The position numbers and the translations under genes were made by a program. A stretch of 64,000 nucleotides of DNA from contig CADCSX010000006.1 of the NCBI GenBank assembly GCA_902805475.1, positions 2,294,001 through 2,358,000 of the forward strand, in the 5' to 3' direction. Under the pieces are notes generated by a model that searched no databases, was not told the origin of the DNA, and saw nothing but the letters and a program-made list of their open reading frames with translations. This DNA comes from Entonaema liquescens (taxonomy: Eukaryota; Ascomycota; Sordariomycetes; Xylariales; Xylariaceae). Positions 11,814 through 25,675 of the stretch are shown here, piece by piece; within the stretch, counting starts at the first letter, position 1; each line of letters starts with the position of its first letter.

Positions 11814-14800
11814 TTAGGCCTCGGCTTCTTGCCGCTGGTCTTGGTCAAACACTCTACGACGTTCGCTTAAACGTTCTCGAGATATCCTTTGGGAGGAACC
11901 AGTATCTGTTCACCGTTAGATCTTAAATCAAAAGTAGAACCACTCACAAATGCACAGGATGTAAGACTTACCATTCTCATTTCCATACCAAAAGTATATC
12001 AGGAGGACCAACAGCCCAAGAGGAACCAGAGACGAGACCTCTCCAACAACTAGAACTATTAGTTAGACTAATAAGTGAGAGCCAACACTAGATAACAACG
12101 TACCCATCCTCCAAGAAAACCACGACGAGGGCAATCGCACTTCACCATCGGCGTTGTGCGGGAACTCCAAAGTATTCACTGCGAAGAGGCTCGTGAGAAA
12201 AGAGAGCGGGGTCTATTTACACGATATAAGTATTAGCAATTGTTGATATGTGGTCAAACAGAAGACTCTAACTCACGAATATCACTGTTATGATTGTGAA
12301 TGGCAAAATCATAAGATTCAAGAACCGTGACTGTTCGGCTTCCTTGAGCGATGCTTGGGCCTGCATCGCTTGGATGATGGTACTCAACTAGATGTCCTTG
12401 GTCAGTTTAACTGCGAAGAGCACTGATTGGAAGAGACAAAAAAACATCTCGGGAAGAACTCGACCTTCCCATTCGTAAACTTACCCCCTCGAGTGTAGTT
12501 GACGCATCGCTTTCCATTCGCCTGACGCGTTGGATGAGTGACTGGAGACCACAGTCGCGAATGAAGCTCTCTCGTAAATCTTTCAACGCAATGTTTCCCT
12601 GCTTCTGGCTTCCTGGAGTACTTGAAGGCCAGAATATTGCCGCGAAATCTGTAACCACCTTCGTTTGTGCCTCGAAGACTTGCCGTAACAGGTGAAGCTC
12701 GTCACGAATGTCCCTGACACGATAGGTACAGTGGGCAGCTTCTTGGATCAGCCCGTTGACATTATTTGGACTCCAATTGCCGCTGCTAAAGTTTTTGAAA
12801 AAGCCCGCTTCTCGGTTCGTCTATTTAATAAGTTTAGTTGGTTCAGCTTCGTATACTTGGGGGTAAAGGCCGATTTTAAGACTTACCTCGGTCGCTATCT
12901 CGCCTTCGAAGATATCTAAGATATGGTTGCCAAGTCCCGCCCACTTGAACTCGTCAAGAAATGAGACTGTCTCGTACATTATACGCTTGATGAGATCATT
13001 CGGTGTCGTGAGAACATCTAGGTTACCTTGGCGTATCGTCTCGAGGAGGGTATCGGCCGTCATTCCGTTTGCTCGAGATGGTATCGCGGTGATAATGGTA
13101 TCTTTAGATTAAGCATATAAATCAGCCCATGTCAATGCCTATATCGGGATGTGTTCCTTCTACTTACTATCGTCTAGCTTCCATAACCACAGCTGCCGAG
13201 ACATCAACCACTTCGGCGAAGGATCCTCGCGGATTCGCTTGGCGTTGGCATTTTTATCATTTTTACCGCCATGCCTCCTTAGCTTTATGGGGTCTGTATC
13301 ATGTTGTTTTGGGGATAATATTATCGTCGATGGGGTCAACTCCTGTTGTTGTCGCGGTTGCTCTGGTTGGTCCCACAACTTCTGCCATAGGCTTTGAAGG
13401 AAGCTTAACAACTTCTTTTGAGGCACAGGTTGGATACTATGGCTCGAGTCTCCAGGTGAAGCAGATGCACTGTCATGCTCTTTGATTGCCGCTTGGGTAA
13501 GCTGCTGTGACCATTGGTCTTGTTGCTCTTGGAACTGCTCCCTTAGCTTGTTTCTCCTCTCAGACCACCTGTATATCACTTGTTCCTTTTCTGAATGCAA
13601 CTTAGTGACATCGTCATCAGTGTTGTAGTAAATCTGGTCCAGTGTCTGAGAGTGCTGAACGCCATGCATGCCTGTAAAAGGTGAGTACACCTCGTTGAGC
13701 TTCTTTACTCTCTGACATTGCGTTTCAAGACCTTCAAACCCAGATTGGACTTGATCTTCTGTTTCAATATCCAAGAAAGGTACCTATGAGATTTCATGTG
13801 AGCTACTCGATATCGAGGGGGGTTCCATATGCCACACGCTACCTACTACTAGAGACAACATTTTGCCAGGCGCAAAAGCGTCTGTATTTTTCCACGACTG
13901 AAATGCCTTGGGCTCTATCTCCTTTTCATCTTGCACCTTCTCAGGGGCAGCGGTACTCGTCAGGGGAGCATCCGCCGTAGTAGATGAAGCAACATTGGTA
14001 TTGGTGCTCTTTGAATCTACTAATTGCGGGTTTTGCTTCGCTGTAGAGTTGCCTGTCTCTAAACCAGTGTCAGTCCTGCCTTATTTGTCAAGAAGGTATC
14101 TCACTGTTGGTAGTTATCTTCACGTTTTCCTTCTTCTGGGGCATCCTATAGTTTCTGTCCTGCTTGTGGCTAGCCTAAATGAAAGTTAGATTGAAAACTA
14201 TTCTTGAGTTTGATGATGGATTATGACACCAGTAGGTCTGTGCTATGCAGCGTGTCTACTGATTAGATGTACTTCCCTTTGCATGAGGAATCCTAATACG
14301 CGAGTACAAACTGTCTGTCTCGTGGATGCGAATATTCTCTTCAAAAAACCTCCATGTCCGTTCGTCTAACTGTTTGGTCTCGTTATATCTGGCGTTGTGT
14401 ATAATGAAGTCCTTCTTAGTATTAGCAACCAAGCGAGTGACTGGTATGTAATACGAAAAGACCCCTCCCTACCTTAATCCATGTCATCTAGTACGTAGGT
14501 ATGTTAGTTCAATATTCGCTAGCTTATGGAGATGATTTGACTTACATTGTTGGATGGGAAGTTGATCCATCTCCATGATTTTTTACCCACGTCTTCCTCG
14601 ATTTGTTTCCTCTTATCCTCGAGTTCTAGGTCTAGTGTTTTTACACTCTCGATTTCGTCTCTTGCATTGTCTTGTTTCAGAACTTTGCGTTTCTTATTTA
14701 AATTAATCCGATTGTCATCCTCCCAACATGACCAGGCCTTGGATTTGAATTTTTCCTCACAATTACGAAGAAACCCCTCTCCGCCATCTACGGGTTCAAG

Positions 14801-16008
14801 TGTCTCCTTATTCTCTTCGGGGTTTGGATATAAGACATGAGAAACTTTCATGTCACTTCGAATCCATGACATAGATGTGTTTCCGTTTGGCTTAGGATCT
14901 AGTCCAGGCCATTGATACCGAAAATAGACGGGGAATTCGGCACATATGCTTCTCATCTCATCAATGCACTCGGTAGGACCCAGAGGGACATTCCCAATTC
15001 TCTCAGGTGTCATGGTTGGTTTCTTTAGCTTAGCAAATATTTCCAGAGCAAATTTCTTATCCTCTTCGGCCATCTCCTCTCTACTCAAGAACAGATCTTG
15101 GGGCGTCGTCCAGTCTAAGTTGCGGCAATCCATATCTGCACCCCAATCGATCAGGAGTTGAATGAGGCCATGGTGCCCACGTCTACACGCACTATGCAAG
15201 GGCGAGTCACCTAAAGACTTCATTCAGTTTCTAGAGAAGCACGGTATTAAGTGTGGGCGATCTCACCATACTCGTCCTTTGTATTCACCTCGGCTCCGTT
15301 TCCTACCAGGAGCCTAGCAAAAGGCATGGCCACGTCATAAGGACCATGAATGACCATGAGATGGAGAGGTGTATGAAAGCTGCGATTCTGCGCGTCGATA
15401 TTCGCTCCATGTTTTAGAAGCTGCAAGACGATTTCGCGATAGTCCTCCGATGGACCTTCGGTTTTGGTCTGTTCTTTGCTCCTGGCCCACTTCATTACCG
15501 CATGGTGCAATGCTGTTCTTCCATCGTTGTCATAGGCATTGACGAGTTGTGACGGCGCTGTAGAGCGATTATGGAGAATTTCATAAACTATTTTGGGACG
15601 TCCTCTGATGATAGCTATATGAAGCGGCGTTAGGCGTTCACTACCGCTCGGCTTGTTTAGGAAGATGGCAGGCTGCTGGACTAAGAATTTGACATCGCTA
15701 ATTAAGTTGCGGTAAATGGCGATAGATAAAAGACAGTATTCAACGTCTATTTTTATGTCATCCATCATATCCGGAGTCGGATCTCGAATATTTTCGATAT
15801 CTTCCTCTGTGAGATCCCTAGAAGTGTTGACTAGCGACGCCTTATCATCTTCATCGACTAAGTCGGCCCAGCGCTTCAAAGCTTCTTCAACACCACCATC
15901 TTTACCATGTGTGACGGTACGCCAAATTTGGTTTTCAGCCAATGTTTTTGGAGATGCCGGCTGCCAGGCACCGGACCTCCAGCCCAATGTATGTTTTAAA
16001 AATCCCAT
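11814..16008 (-). CDS. Ankyrin-repeat protein with C-terminal CorA-like membrane domain
   Basis: Twelve exons were worked out: 16008-15267, 15210-14546, 14468-14273, 14174-14105, 14058-13847, 13783-13168, 13101-12887, 12820-12485, 12387-12277, 12212-12104, 12055-11972 and 11905-11814, about 1150 aa. Residues 80-290 hold several ankyrin repeats (TPLHIAIIRGR, GRTALHHAV, TPLHLMVIHG, SPLHSACRRG). A middle region follows with the WRWINFPSNN segment. The C-terminal half has a coiled-coil CorA-like part: TLDQIYY, then LWKLDDNTIIT across one splice, then DIRDELHLLRQ. Two membrane helices follow (FTIITVIFTPLSFLTSLFAV and a second at 12055-11972). Such proteins are common in filamentous ascomycetes; whether they carry ions is unknown. 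All junctions agree in phase except in 14105-14545, where two do not (see findings). The start is the first in-frame ATG. Confidence 0.8.
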
Positions 16009-16989
16009 CTTGGAAGATGAGCAATGGAGAAGTTCGAGTTTTCAGCCGCGAAGAGGCTGCGCCCAACAAATGATCGGGATAGGTTCTGCGCGAATCAGAG
16101 TATTTATGTGAGCAACAATCTCATGGCCGGTTAACTTTGATGAAGCGATGAAGGAATTTCGTGTTTATTTTCGTAAATAGCCTGCCGCCTTAAGTTATCT
16201 CGCCCAAGTACATAACAATACTCCTATCCTATCAAGTCCGTTATTAATACAGTACAGCCGCATCTCAGCTCTAGCTCAAAACGTACTCTGATGGTTAGGC
16301 ATAGAGCGGTGCCAATAAAGAGGCGTAGTAGCAGCCGACTTAATGAACGATATTTTCATGGGTGGGCACGGATCTTACTTCCTTATAAGGAATAGGAAAT
16401 TGCAAGGTAAGCGGCTGAGCTCGGCGTGCATCAAAACACATTACATTCGTGAATGAAGCGACCCGTGGTCAATGCCCGTATGTAATAGAGTAATACTATC
16501 AACAAGTTTCTAATAGTAAGTCGAATAACCACGCAGAGTCCACGAATATTCCTCTTAGCTTACTAGGCATATGAGGCTCTTCTATGCCCCCCTAGGTTAA
16601 GCCCAGCCTCACGTCTCCCCCTTTTTTCAGCTCAGTGTCCCCTGTATTAGTAACGTAGTATTCAAAAATAAACACCAATAAAATTACTTGAATTGCTATA
16701 GGTGCTTCGTTAAGTCAGCTAGATTCTAGTCCTGAACGCAATTGGGCCTAGTCCAAGCATATTCTAAGCCTGTATATTGAATAGGAAGTCATTCGCTTGA
16801 AGTGCCTAAATATACCGTCACAAGGGCCATTGGTTTTATATTAGATTGAAATTTACTTAGTTATACTTCATTTACGTTAAGTGTATTACTATTCAACTAT
16901 GCTATGGGTTTCCGTCGAAATATCTTAAGCGACTCCGAATAAAGAAGCCCACATTATTTAGATCTATCTCTAGGCGCATGGTCTAAGCT
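16009..16989. other. Intergenic, nothing recognised
   Basis: Spacer between the 5' end of the ankyrin-CorA gene and the 3' end of the PTR2-type gene. No coding or RNA gene was seen. Confidence 0.5.
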
Positions 16990-19225
16990 CTATGACTTCT
17001 TCTCGTCAATAGACTTTGGCTCAGGAGCTCTCTCCTCGTCGCTTTCGCGTTCCGAATCCTTCTTTAAATCGGCAAAGTCAGAGCTTAGAATGAACTCTTC
17101 TTTATCAATGTGTTTGAATGTAAACCAGAACACCACGGTAAGTACGGCGCCAGCAATAGTTGGTCCGGCAAACGCCCAGATGAGGTAGGGGTCGCTGATG
17201 GCGGGTGCGGTAGCAAGACCGATAGCGGCAGAGATAGCAGTCATGGCAAGATTGATTGAAGCGACAAGGCCCTTCATGTTCTTAGGGGCTCGCGAGTAGG
17301 CAATACCGTAGGCAGTGACGTTCACGAATATTTCGGAAATGGCTGTGATTACAACGGGGATTGCGTACCAGGCGTAAGAAATGGTAGAAACCGAAACTTC
17401 GCCAACAGGGACGATCTGGGCACAAGTCGTAGCGTTCCAGCCACATGGCGAAGTCTTATACACGTAGTACTGAAGAACGGAATAGGCGATCGAGCCAACC
17501 GTGCCGAGCGCGAACCCGAAGGTCATCCGAGAAATGGGTCCCCACTTGATACCGCGTCTGCGGAGGAGAGGGTAGATGACATGGTTCATGAAAGGCACCA
17601 CTGTATATTTGTTAGTCTTTATTATGTCCTATTATATTTCTGCAAACAGGTAGGAGGGGGGCTTTCTTACTCAGAACGATAGAGACAGAGTTCAGATTGT
17701 CCAAAAGATCGTTAGGAAGACCATTGGTATCCATTCCAGCGGTGAGGGCATTCGCAGCCGCGCCCAGACCGCCGTCGTTAATCTGCCAGATTGGACTAAA
17801 GAGGAAGATACCGCAAGCTTGGAAGGTTCGTCGAACATCGTGAACGAATTGGTCGTCATATTGGTATACCTTCGTGCTGCCCGCGGCTTTGCGTACGCTT
17901 GGCTTGCCGATATCCCAGAATCCTTTCCGACCAATATGCTTCAAACCACCATGAGCGAAGATATCACCAAGAACCTTGAACACATTGCCTAAGTCCGAAC
18001 CTCCAGGGGGTTGTTTGACCAGACGGGGGTTCAAATACCATAATAATGGTGGAAGCAACAGGTATAAAATCGTGGGGATCAAGTATGCCGACCAGTATCC
18101 AACGAGCTTAGCTAAGTAGGTCGTTGCAATACCGAAAGTTGAGCCGAGATTGATAAGTAGATAGAACCATAACATCACACTGTTAACAGATTCCTCGGGG
18201 TCAACAATAACTTTCTCGCCATTCTTGTCAGTAATGACATGCGCAATCTTGTGGGGGCTCTGGTCGATCACGGTGGGTGAGATGTTAGGCTTAAATTGAG
18301 CCGCACCGATTGAAAGCATATCTAAATAGAAGTCAGTATACCGTTTACAAGTTCAGCGGTAGCCCGCTATGGTGTGTTTTTTCCTTGTGGACTTTAAGGA
18401 GTGGGAAGACGGCAAAGACAATAAGAGTCAGGGTTGTCAGAACATACTACACAGAAGTTAGCTTTCAAGTATTTACACAGCAGGACACGAACAGAGTAGG
18501 CAGTGGACTGCTTTAGGAGGAACGTACCATAAAGATAGAGCAAAAGGGCCAATGGCGTTGCCGGAGAGAAGCACCGGCGGGAGCGATGAAATAATCATGA
18601 TAACGTGAGCAACACCACAAACCGCAACACCCCAGCAAATCATCTTGAAGCGACCATACTTGGTATCGGCAAGCCAACCGAAGTAAATCGGCAGCGCATA
18701 TGCCAAAAATTTAAAGGCCTCAGTCATAGCTGTCGCTACCACGGGACCCTTACCAAGGGCTCCGGCAGTATATTCGGATCCAGGAGCTGTAGCGCCACTG
18801 CCGTTGCCGTCAGGGGGGAGAGGGGCACGGATGAAGTTCTTATAGACTTGATTGCACCCATAGTAAGAGGCTCGTTCGGCGAACTCGACAGCGCAGAGGT
18901 AGTAGCAAGTCGCCGGCATCTTTCCAGCAACACGCCTTAACGTCGATTTCTCCTCCTCAGTGGGAATGACGAGGCCTTCAAGGGCCGCATGACGCTCGTC
19001 AGTGACACCTGGCTCTGAGGTAGTTGTGCCAGCTTGAGTCTTCTCGTCGAGTACTTTTTCGTCAACGGATGCCCGCACCGCGCTGACGGGAGCGACGACG
19101 GTGGGAATGGTAGTGCCAGTATCTTGGAACAAGAGTGTTAGCACATTAATTTATAGATTTAGGAGAGTATAGACTAATTCGCTCCCGCATAGTAAGCCTA
19201 TAAGAAGAATAAGCAACTTACCCAT
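16990..19225 (-). CDS. PTR2-type proton-coupled oligopeptide transporter (one junction out of phase)
   Basis: Exons are 19225-19222 (ATGG only), 19122-18528, 18321-17671 and 17600-16990, about 620 aa. The tiny first exon is supported by a GTAAGT donor at 19221 and an acceptor giving M-DTGTTIP. POT/PTR family marks are the EFAERASYYG motif in the first helix, a GWLADTKYGR loop, and IGAAQFKPNISPTVIDQ, the family signature after the fifth helix. The family imports di- and tripeptides with protons at the plasma membrane. The second intron (18322-18527) is long for this gene, and its GTACGT donor leaves phase 2 while the acceptor side needs phase 1. As spliced, the junction creates a TGA. One G fewer would give the expected SLYMLSIG. 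The gene may therefore be recently disrupted, unusually spliced or affected by a sequence error. Confidence 0.8.
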
Positions 19226-22200
19226 TGTGAGATTTATGTCTATAGTTGGACAGACACTTCAAAGCAAAAGAGCGAATCTACTGCCTGGGGGTCCGCACCC
19301 GAGATAAGGGAAACGAGAGGGGAGTGGCAGAGACAAAAGGATCGACAGGAGGGACACAGATGTGACACTGCACAACGGGACATATCCAGCTATATAGTAG
19401 TACAGGCCCAGGTAGCCATGCAGGTAGCCGGCCATACGCGAGCCAGCAAGCCATGCACAACACCAAGATTTGCCCAGATCATGATACCTAGCTTATCAGC
19501 GACAATATAGTCTTCTCGCCCATCCCAGCTTCCTAGATGAGGTTATCCGCGAACCCCCCAGTAGTGGAGATACGAGTTAACCTCTAATCATACAATACTC
19601 GGACCAGCTCGACGCCAATGCCAATCCGCCAAGCGCCTTGGTAGCTGGGTAAATACAAAAACAGATGGCTCCTCCGCTGGACCCCAGGCGACCAAGCTCA
19701 GGCTAGCCACTTACGAAGCCACAAGTCCAATTGTACATAACCACCTCCATATCAAAAACCATTGGTTTGGATAGTCCTACACTCGCGAGATCTATACTAA
19801 TGTGGCCCTGGGGGGCAACATGATAGATCCCCATCTAACGGATTTCGCGCTCATAGCGAAATCTGATTAGTTAGAAGATCAGTTACCAGGTAGGATCGCC
19901 TCGGTTAGCATTATAGTCGACCAGTTTAGGCAGGTGGTTGACGATAACGCGAGTGCGCGGCACAATCAACAAATCATTCCCACGATATTAATGATGCGAC
20001 GTGGTATTGTAAGTAACGCAGAGATAACGATAGCAAGGGAGGATTCTAGAAGCAGGCCTTCCCCAGCTTTTGTTGCGCAAAGATCCACGGGCTTGGGACA
20101 AGACCGCATTGGTTTCTTGTTTTCTCCCTTCCTTCGGGCACCAGGCCGAGCTAGCCCATCTCACAGGATGCTAAGCTCGTATGTCTTAAATGTTCCAGCC
20201 ATTCATCTCATGATCAAACATTTTTATTAGCCCGGACTGCCAAGCTGGCGGCATGTTATCTCGGCGCCACCCATGGACGGGACGACTAGGCCGTACAGAG
20301 AAGCCTCCCTTCGCAGCGCCCAGAATGCTTATGAAACTCATCCTCACTTGGCGGGCGAAGTTTAATAACCACCCCCAAGTTTGGTGAAAACACGGCTAGC
20401 CACGGTGATGCCAACATAAGATACACTCTCCTAGAAGGATGACGGTAAGGATGGCTTAGGAAATGTTATTCTGTTGGTTGCAATACGAAGTTATCTGATA
20501 TTGCTGCTGAGCATGGGCTGGACTAGGTATGTTTGAGTTACCAACAACCCAAATCCTCAAAACTTTCAGATACGCCTGATATCAAAGAATCAGTTAAACC
20601 TTTGGGGGTCCATTTATATATTGCCGCCATCGCATAAGATAGATATTGCATTAATGGATCACAAGATGTCTTTATATTGCGATGATAGGACTCCAGGGGT
20701 CTGAGAACGAAATACACAGGTAGAATATCTCATTGACGTTGACGATCGAAGAGGGCGGTCTAAGAAACACCTCAGACGTATTTGAAATTTATTTTCCGAA
20801 TGAAATCCTTAGAAGCACAAATATCATGTGTTAGAACCCCGAATGAGGAATCTAGAATAAATGATACACTTAGTATATAGAGCCCAGACTTCCATAGTTA
20901 CCCAGGTAGGTTAGAGGTCCTTGCGGAACGGCCAAATGCCTAGCTCCCATGTTTTCTAATCCACTCCGCAATACCAAGATAAAAGACGTTATATATTTGC
21001 TATATGTCGTCAACAGCCGTAGCGCCTAAATTTTAAGCTATAACAATGAACCCATTTCATGCGATCCTAAAACTTAGGGTTGAAATAAGTTATTATCACC
21101 CTAACGTCTACGAGCTAAGCGTCCTCAATGCTAATTACGTTTTAAAGTAGTAAAAAAAAAAAAAATCTTCGTACATGCTTCCTATTTGAGTTAAAGGAGC
21201 AGGTGACCTAGTTAGAACAGAGTATGTCAACCGATAGCAAATCTATAGGGGTCTAGCCTATCTCGTATTGCCTCCCGACAGGTCTTGACATCAATCACAT
21301 CTCCAGAGGGGGGCTATCGTGCCGTACTCTATCATAGGATTCATGCTAATGAGGATCCTGTGAATTTGATAGCCTAGAGAAAATTGTTGTGCCTCGATAT
21401 CAATGAATAAAATCTGTCTACCTATTTCGGAAATATCTGTCTAGATAGAGTTCAGAATACACGCATTTCTGGCCTGTTCATGGATTTAAATCTAAACCAA
21501 GGCCACGTCATTTGGCTTAAGAATAGGTTGCTATAAAGTCCTCCTAGGTATAAAATTCCTCTGCCTTAAGTACACATTAGACCTTGTCTTAGAAAATCGG
21601 CAGATTTTAGGCTTCCAGTACTGAAAACTAAGTGAACAAAGCGGTAACCACGCCAGTTTCACCAATTACGTGGCCATCAACGTTATACTAGCAACCCAAA
21701 TATGGAATCAATGAATATGTTACCTAAGTCGTACTTGGGGCAGGAATATTAGGGCGAAAATGACAGCCTCAGCATCTCGGAAGATTTAGGAGCAGTTTGA
21801 TTTTACAATCCCTAAATAGGTGCAAGGTATTTGAGCGCAGGTCAAGGCAATATATTATATAGCATCTTGCTATGCAACATCTGGGTGAATCTTATAGTAA
21901 TAGATTCCTGTTGATAAGGGACTCGGATATCCTAAGTCTTCCCGTGAGTATATTCCTTCTTGTTACTCTCTCATCCGCTATGCAGTCTACCTAGGTATTT
22001 TGCCCGTTTATTGATATTACCCCCTGACTAGCCCTTACTCAGGGTTCTCTTAGTTTTACTTTTAGTGTAGGTAGTACTATCATAACCAATTTATTGCGTC
22101 GCATAAAATTTTTAACAGTTTGGAAATAAGAGTTAATTATATTCTTAAGGAACTCTGGACTATATCAGCCATCCATTCTTATCAAAGAACGGATTTCTCG

Positions 22201-25200
22201 TAGGAGTCTAGCAGTAAACTTTGCTCTGGTCTTTAAACACTATTCTGACTTTCAACGCACAGGACATCATTCTATAGGTCGCTGGATGAGTTAGATATAA
22301 GACCAACGTACGAGACGAAAATCCTCCTACCGAATGAAGGGTCTTTTCTAGTCTATATACCCAAGTTATGGACTTAAATATTTCAAACTGCGATCGAAAT
22401 CATACCGAAGTTTACTGGAGTGACATTAAAGTAAATCACTAAAGTTTATTGAGTAGTCAAATGTCGAGCACCTTAACGTTCAAAGCACGAACACTTAGGC
22501 TGCCCCCCCTCTCCTGGCTTCTAAGGACTCATGCTCAATGTTGTAGCTAGGTACTCTTACGTTGTTCACCCTGACCTTGTGGCCTCACTCGTACTGTCGG
22601 CATGTTGGATTCACCTTCCGGGCTCCCATGAATTTTTTAATGTTGAAATGCGTCTAAGTATCTAGTAAAGTGGTATAAGCGTTCTCTCTATACGAGTAGT
22701 GACCAGGGGGTTCTGGGCTTCACATGTTAATCGAGTGGGTTATTTTCAAGTACTACAATATTCCTAGAGGCTAACAATATTGGTCTCTTATGCATAGATA
22801 ATAGGAACCGTTATAACACGCGTATAAGTATAACCGAAGAGGATTGGCATAAGCTCATTTACAATATCTTATGCCTTCTCCATGTGAATCATATCAATAC
22901 TTAAACGGCGAGAGATCATTTAATTACATATATTAATATCATGGCTGGGTTATCTATGATGATGATGATGGGGATGATGAGAACATTTACGTCTATTGGG
23001 CATGTAAAGCTACCTACCCAGGTATTTAGGATACCGAAACTATCTTAGATATTCTCACAACGGTTGCTTCCTAAGTGCTTTTTGGCGCGAAAGACGACTG
23101 TAGTACCGTAGCATAACCAGTGGTTCGCCTGACAAAAGAAACAATTGAGTTATTTACGTTACGGAGTATAACTGAAAGGTAGGAAAAGCAATTTTGTTGT
23201 TTCGCGGGGGACTCTGACATAACTACGGATACCTGCGACTACCTCCCCTACGTCATGTACTGAAAGTATCACTTTTGATCTACTTTTATTGTTTACGGGT
23301 TTGAAAATATAAGTTGCTTCTGCAGTTTACATAGTTTATGATGATATTTTGGTTTGGGTTGCTACGTGTTCGCCCAGCGCTGTAGACTTCGGAAACTTGA
23401 TATGATAAGGTAAATATCGAAGATGTGGAAATAACTACGTTGTTCTGCATGATTGTAGAACAGTCATCAAAGAGGCTGGCAACTACACATATCGGGTGCA
23501 TCCTCTATTTCCATGTCTCATAGAACCTTAACACTTATCTACGTCGAGATATGCCCATTCAGTGAGTGAATGATATGATTCCTTAGTTAGGTATACTTTA
23601 CTAAGCTACTTTAAAGTATACTAATGGCATAATAAGGTTAAGCCACACCTGAGATAAACAAGGAGTTGTCTGGTTATTCCTCATCACTCTGTCTATATGC
23701 TGGGTTTTGTTGTGGGTGAGGGCATTGGTGAGAAAGCCTTGAAGCCAATCACTTTACCACAAAATAAAGCATTAACTCTTCGTGTGGGTATTGGTATTCT
23801 ACCTGGGGTCAGGACAACGAAAAGAAACCTTATTATCGTTTCCTTGCGCTGGTATAATATTTTGGGGACTCAAAGTGACACATTCTACGATTATTATCCT
23901 AGTAGAATTAATAGCTTAACAGGACTTTATGGTACTGACGTGGCTGACACGGATAGGAATAAGAAAATCAAAACGGATATACCTGTCTTACACATATACC
24001 AATTCCTTGCTATGCCACTCCAGCTACACACATAAATGCTCGTGTTATAGCTAGAAATGTCCGGGTTATTGCCGTGAGCACACGCATTCTTGTTCGTATT
24101 GCTTCGTAGCGGGACGACGTAGAACACGTGAATTTATTAGACTAGCAGAATGATTTCAGACAACTCCCACCTTAAACCCCCCACGCAATCTGTGTCTTGT
24201 TCCTTGAATCTTTCTTTGCTTTTTCACAGGATAGTGCTCCAAAGAGGCTGAAGAGGCTCAAGATACTATGTTTGCCAAGCCTTTCTCTGATTGGTGTTGG
24301 ATAGTAACCACGTATAAGTCTTGCATACTGTATTGGATTAGAGCTGTAGCTGAATTCTATCTGTAGGAGCATAGTAGGAGATAGTTAGACAACGTAATCC
24401 GTAGAAAGACCGTATCTACGCCCACAATCGTTAAGCGTTAGTGTAGCAGGAAAATCTTGTCTAGTCCGTCACGGGGAGCATTCGGATGGGCCTTTATGCA
24501 AAAACGAGTACCACAACATCGGGATGTGGGGTTTAAAAGGCCAGAACCAAATCTTGCCGTCCCTGACGATCATTGATCGCTGATCTTTTTCGCTTGTCTG
24601 TCCTGTCTGTCGCACGTCGTACGGAAGGGATGGACATCGTCTGACAAGAATTTGTTTTCTTCTGAAAAATGGGAGGAAGCACGAGATGGTATTGTGATAG
24701 AAGCTGTAAAGCTGTACGTAAAAAGTGAGTCTCAATTCGACAGTTTATTGTAGATCTCGTATACGCGGGCTGCAGGGAACATTCGATTCGGGTTCGGACC
24801 TTCGCGAAAGGGTTTGAAAGTTCTTTTACAGTTGCAGTCGTCACCATTTTAAAACCTCAGCTTCTTGTAGATGCATTCCAAGCTCGGAAATGGCGGATAC
24901 CCTACCTAAATGTATGGTGCATCTTCTCTTGGAAGTTGGATGTACATAATCTTAACATACGAGGCTCGACGGAGATGCATTAACAAGCAGACAAGCTGGC
25001 TTCGTAAAAGAGGGACTCCCTTCTCCAATGCCGAGAATAACAAAACAAGTCGGATCGGGGCGATAAGCGTCATCCGTCATAACACTTAACCACCTCTGGT
25101 ACTTCGTAGCGAGACCCCTAAAATTATTATTTTTTATTTTATTTTATTTTTGGTACTATGCAGGGCGGAAATGAATAAACCCACTAGGTTAGTTTACTTG

Positions 25201-25625
25201 ATAGTTAAAAAAACAAGTCTGAATGGAAAAAGATGCGATAGGATGAATGGACCGACAATGTTAAATCCGAGGAGCCGCCGATGATTTGTATACATGACAT
25301 GACGCCTCTTCGTTGTTGTGTAAACGACGGGATCTACCGGCGGTAGACTTCCATAGGTACATCATAACATACCTAGATACACCGCATGTACACCTACTTA
25401 CATGAGCTACCTTAATCGAATCGAATACTGCACTTTTGTATACCTAAGTCTGTATAACCCGAGTCTACACGTCACTTTTTTAGTATGCCACCTCACCTAT
25501 TCATCTTATTTATTGCAGCGCCATAGATATATTCCATCGTCAATATGGTACACCTAGGTGTATATTGTTGAAGGCGGTGTAGGGTCACTCGGCGACCGTG
25601 CTTATGCATCCCCAAGGAGGCCCGT

Positions 25626-25675
25626 TGCGCTGGTGCTGGCGCTGGTGTTGGCACTGGCGTTGGCGTTGGTGTTAG
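25626..25675. repeat. 6-bp-like low-complexity run (GGYGYT)n
   Basis: Successive units of the type GCTGGT/GCTGGC/GTTGGC make a short imperfect hexamer microsatellite inside the gene-poor region. Confidence 0.7.

Noticed and set aside
23697..24035. 112-aa plus-strand ORF in the gene-poor region
   Set aside because: Longest there, but no recognisable motif, no introns and ordinary AT-rich codons; a spurious frame is likelier.
24469..24847. Two overlapping minus-strand ORFs
   Set aside because: Overlapping frames on the same strand with no family resemblance.
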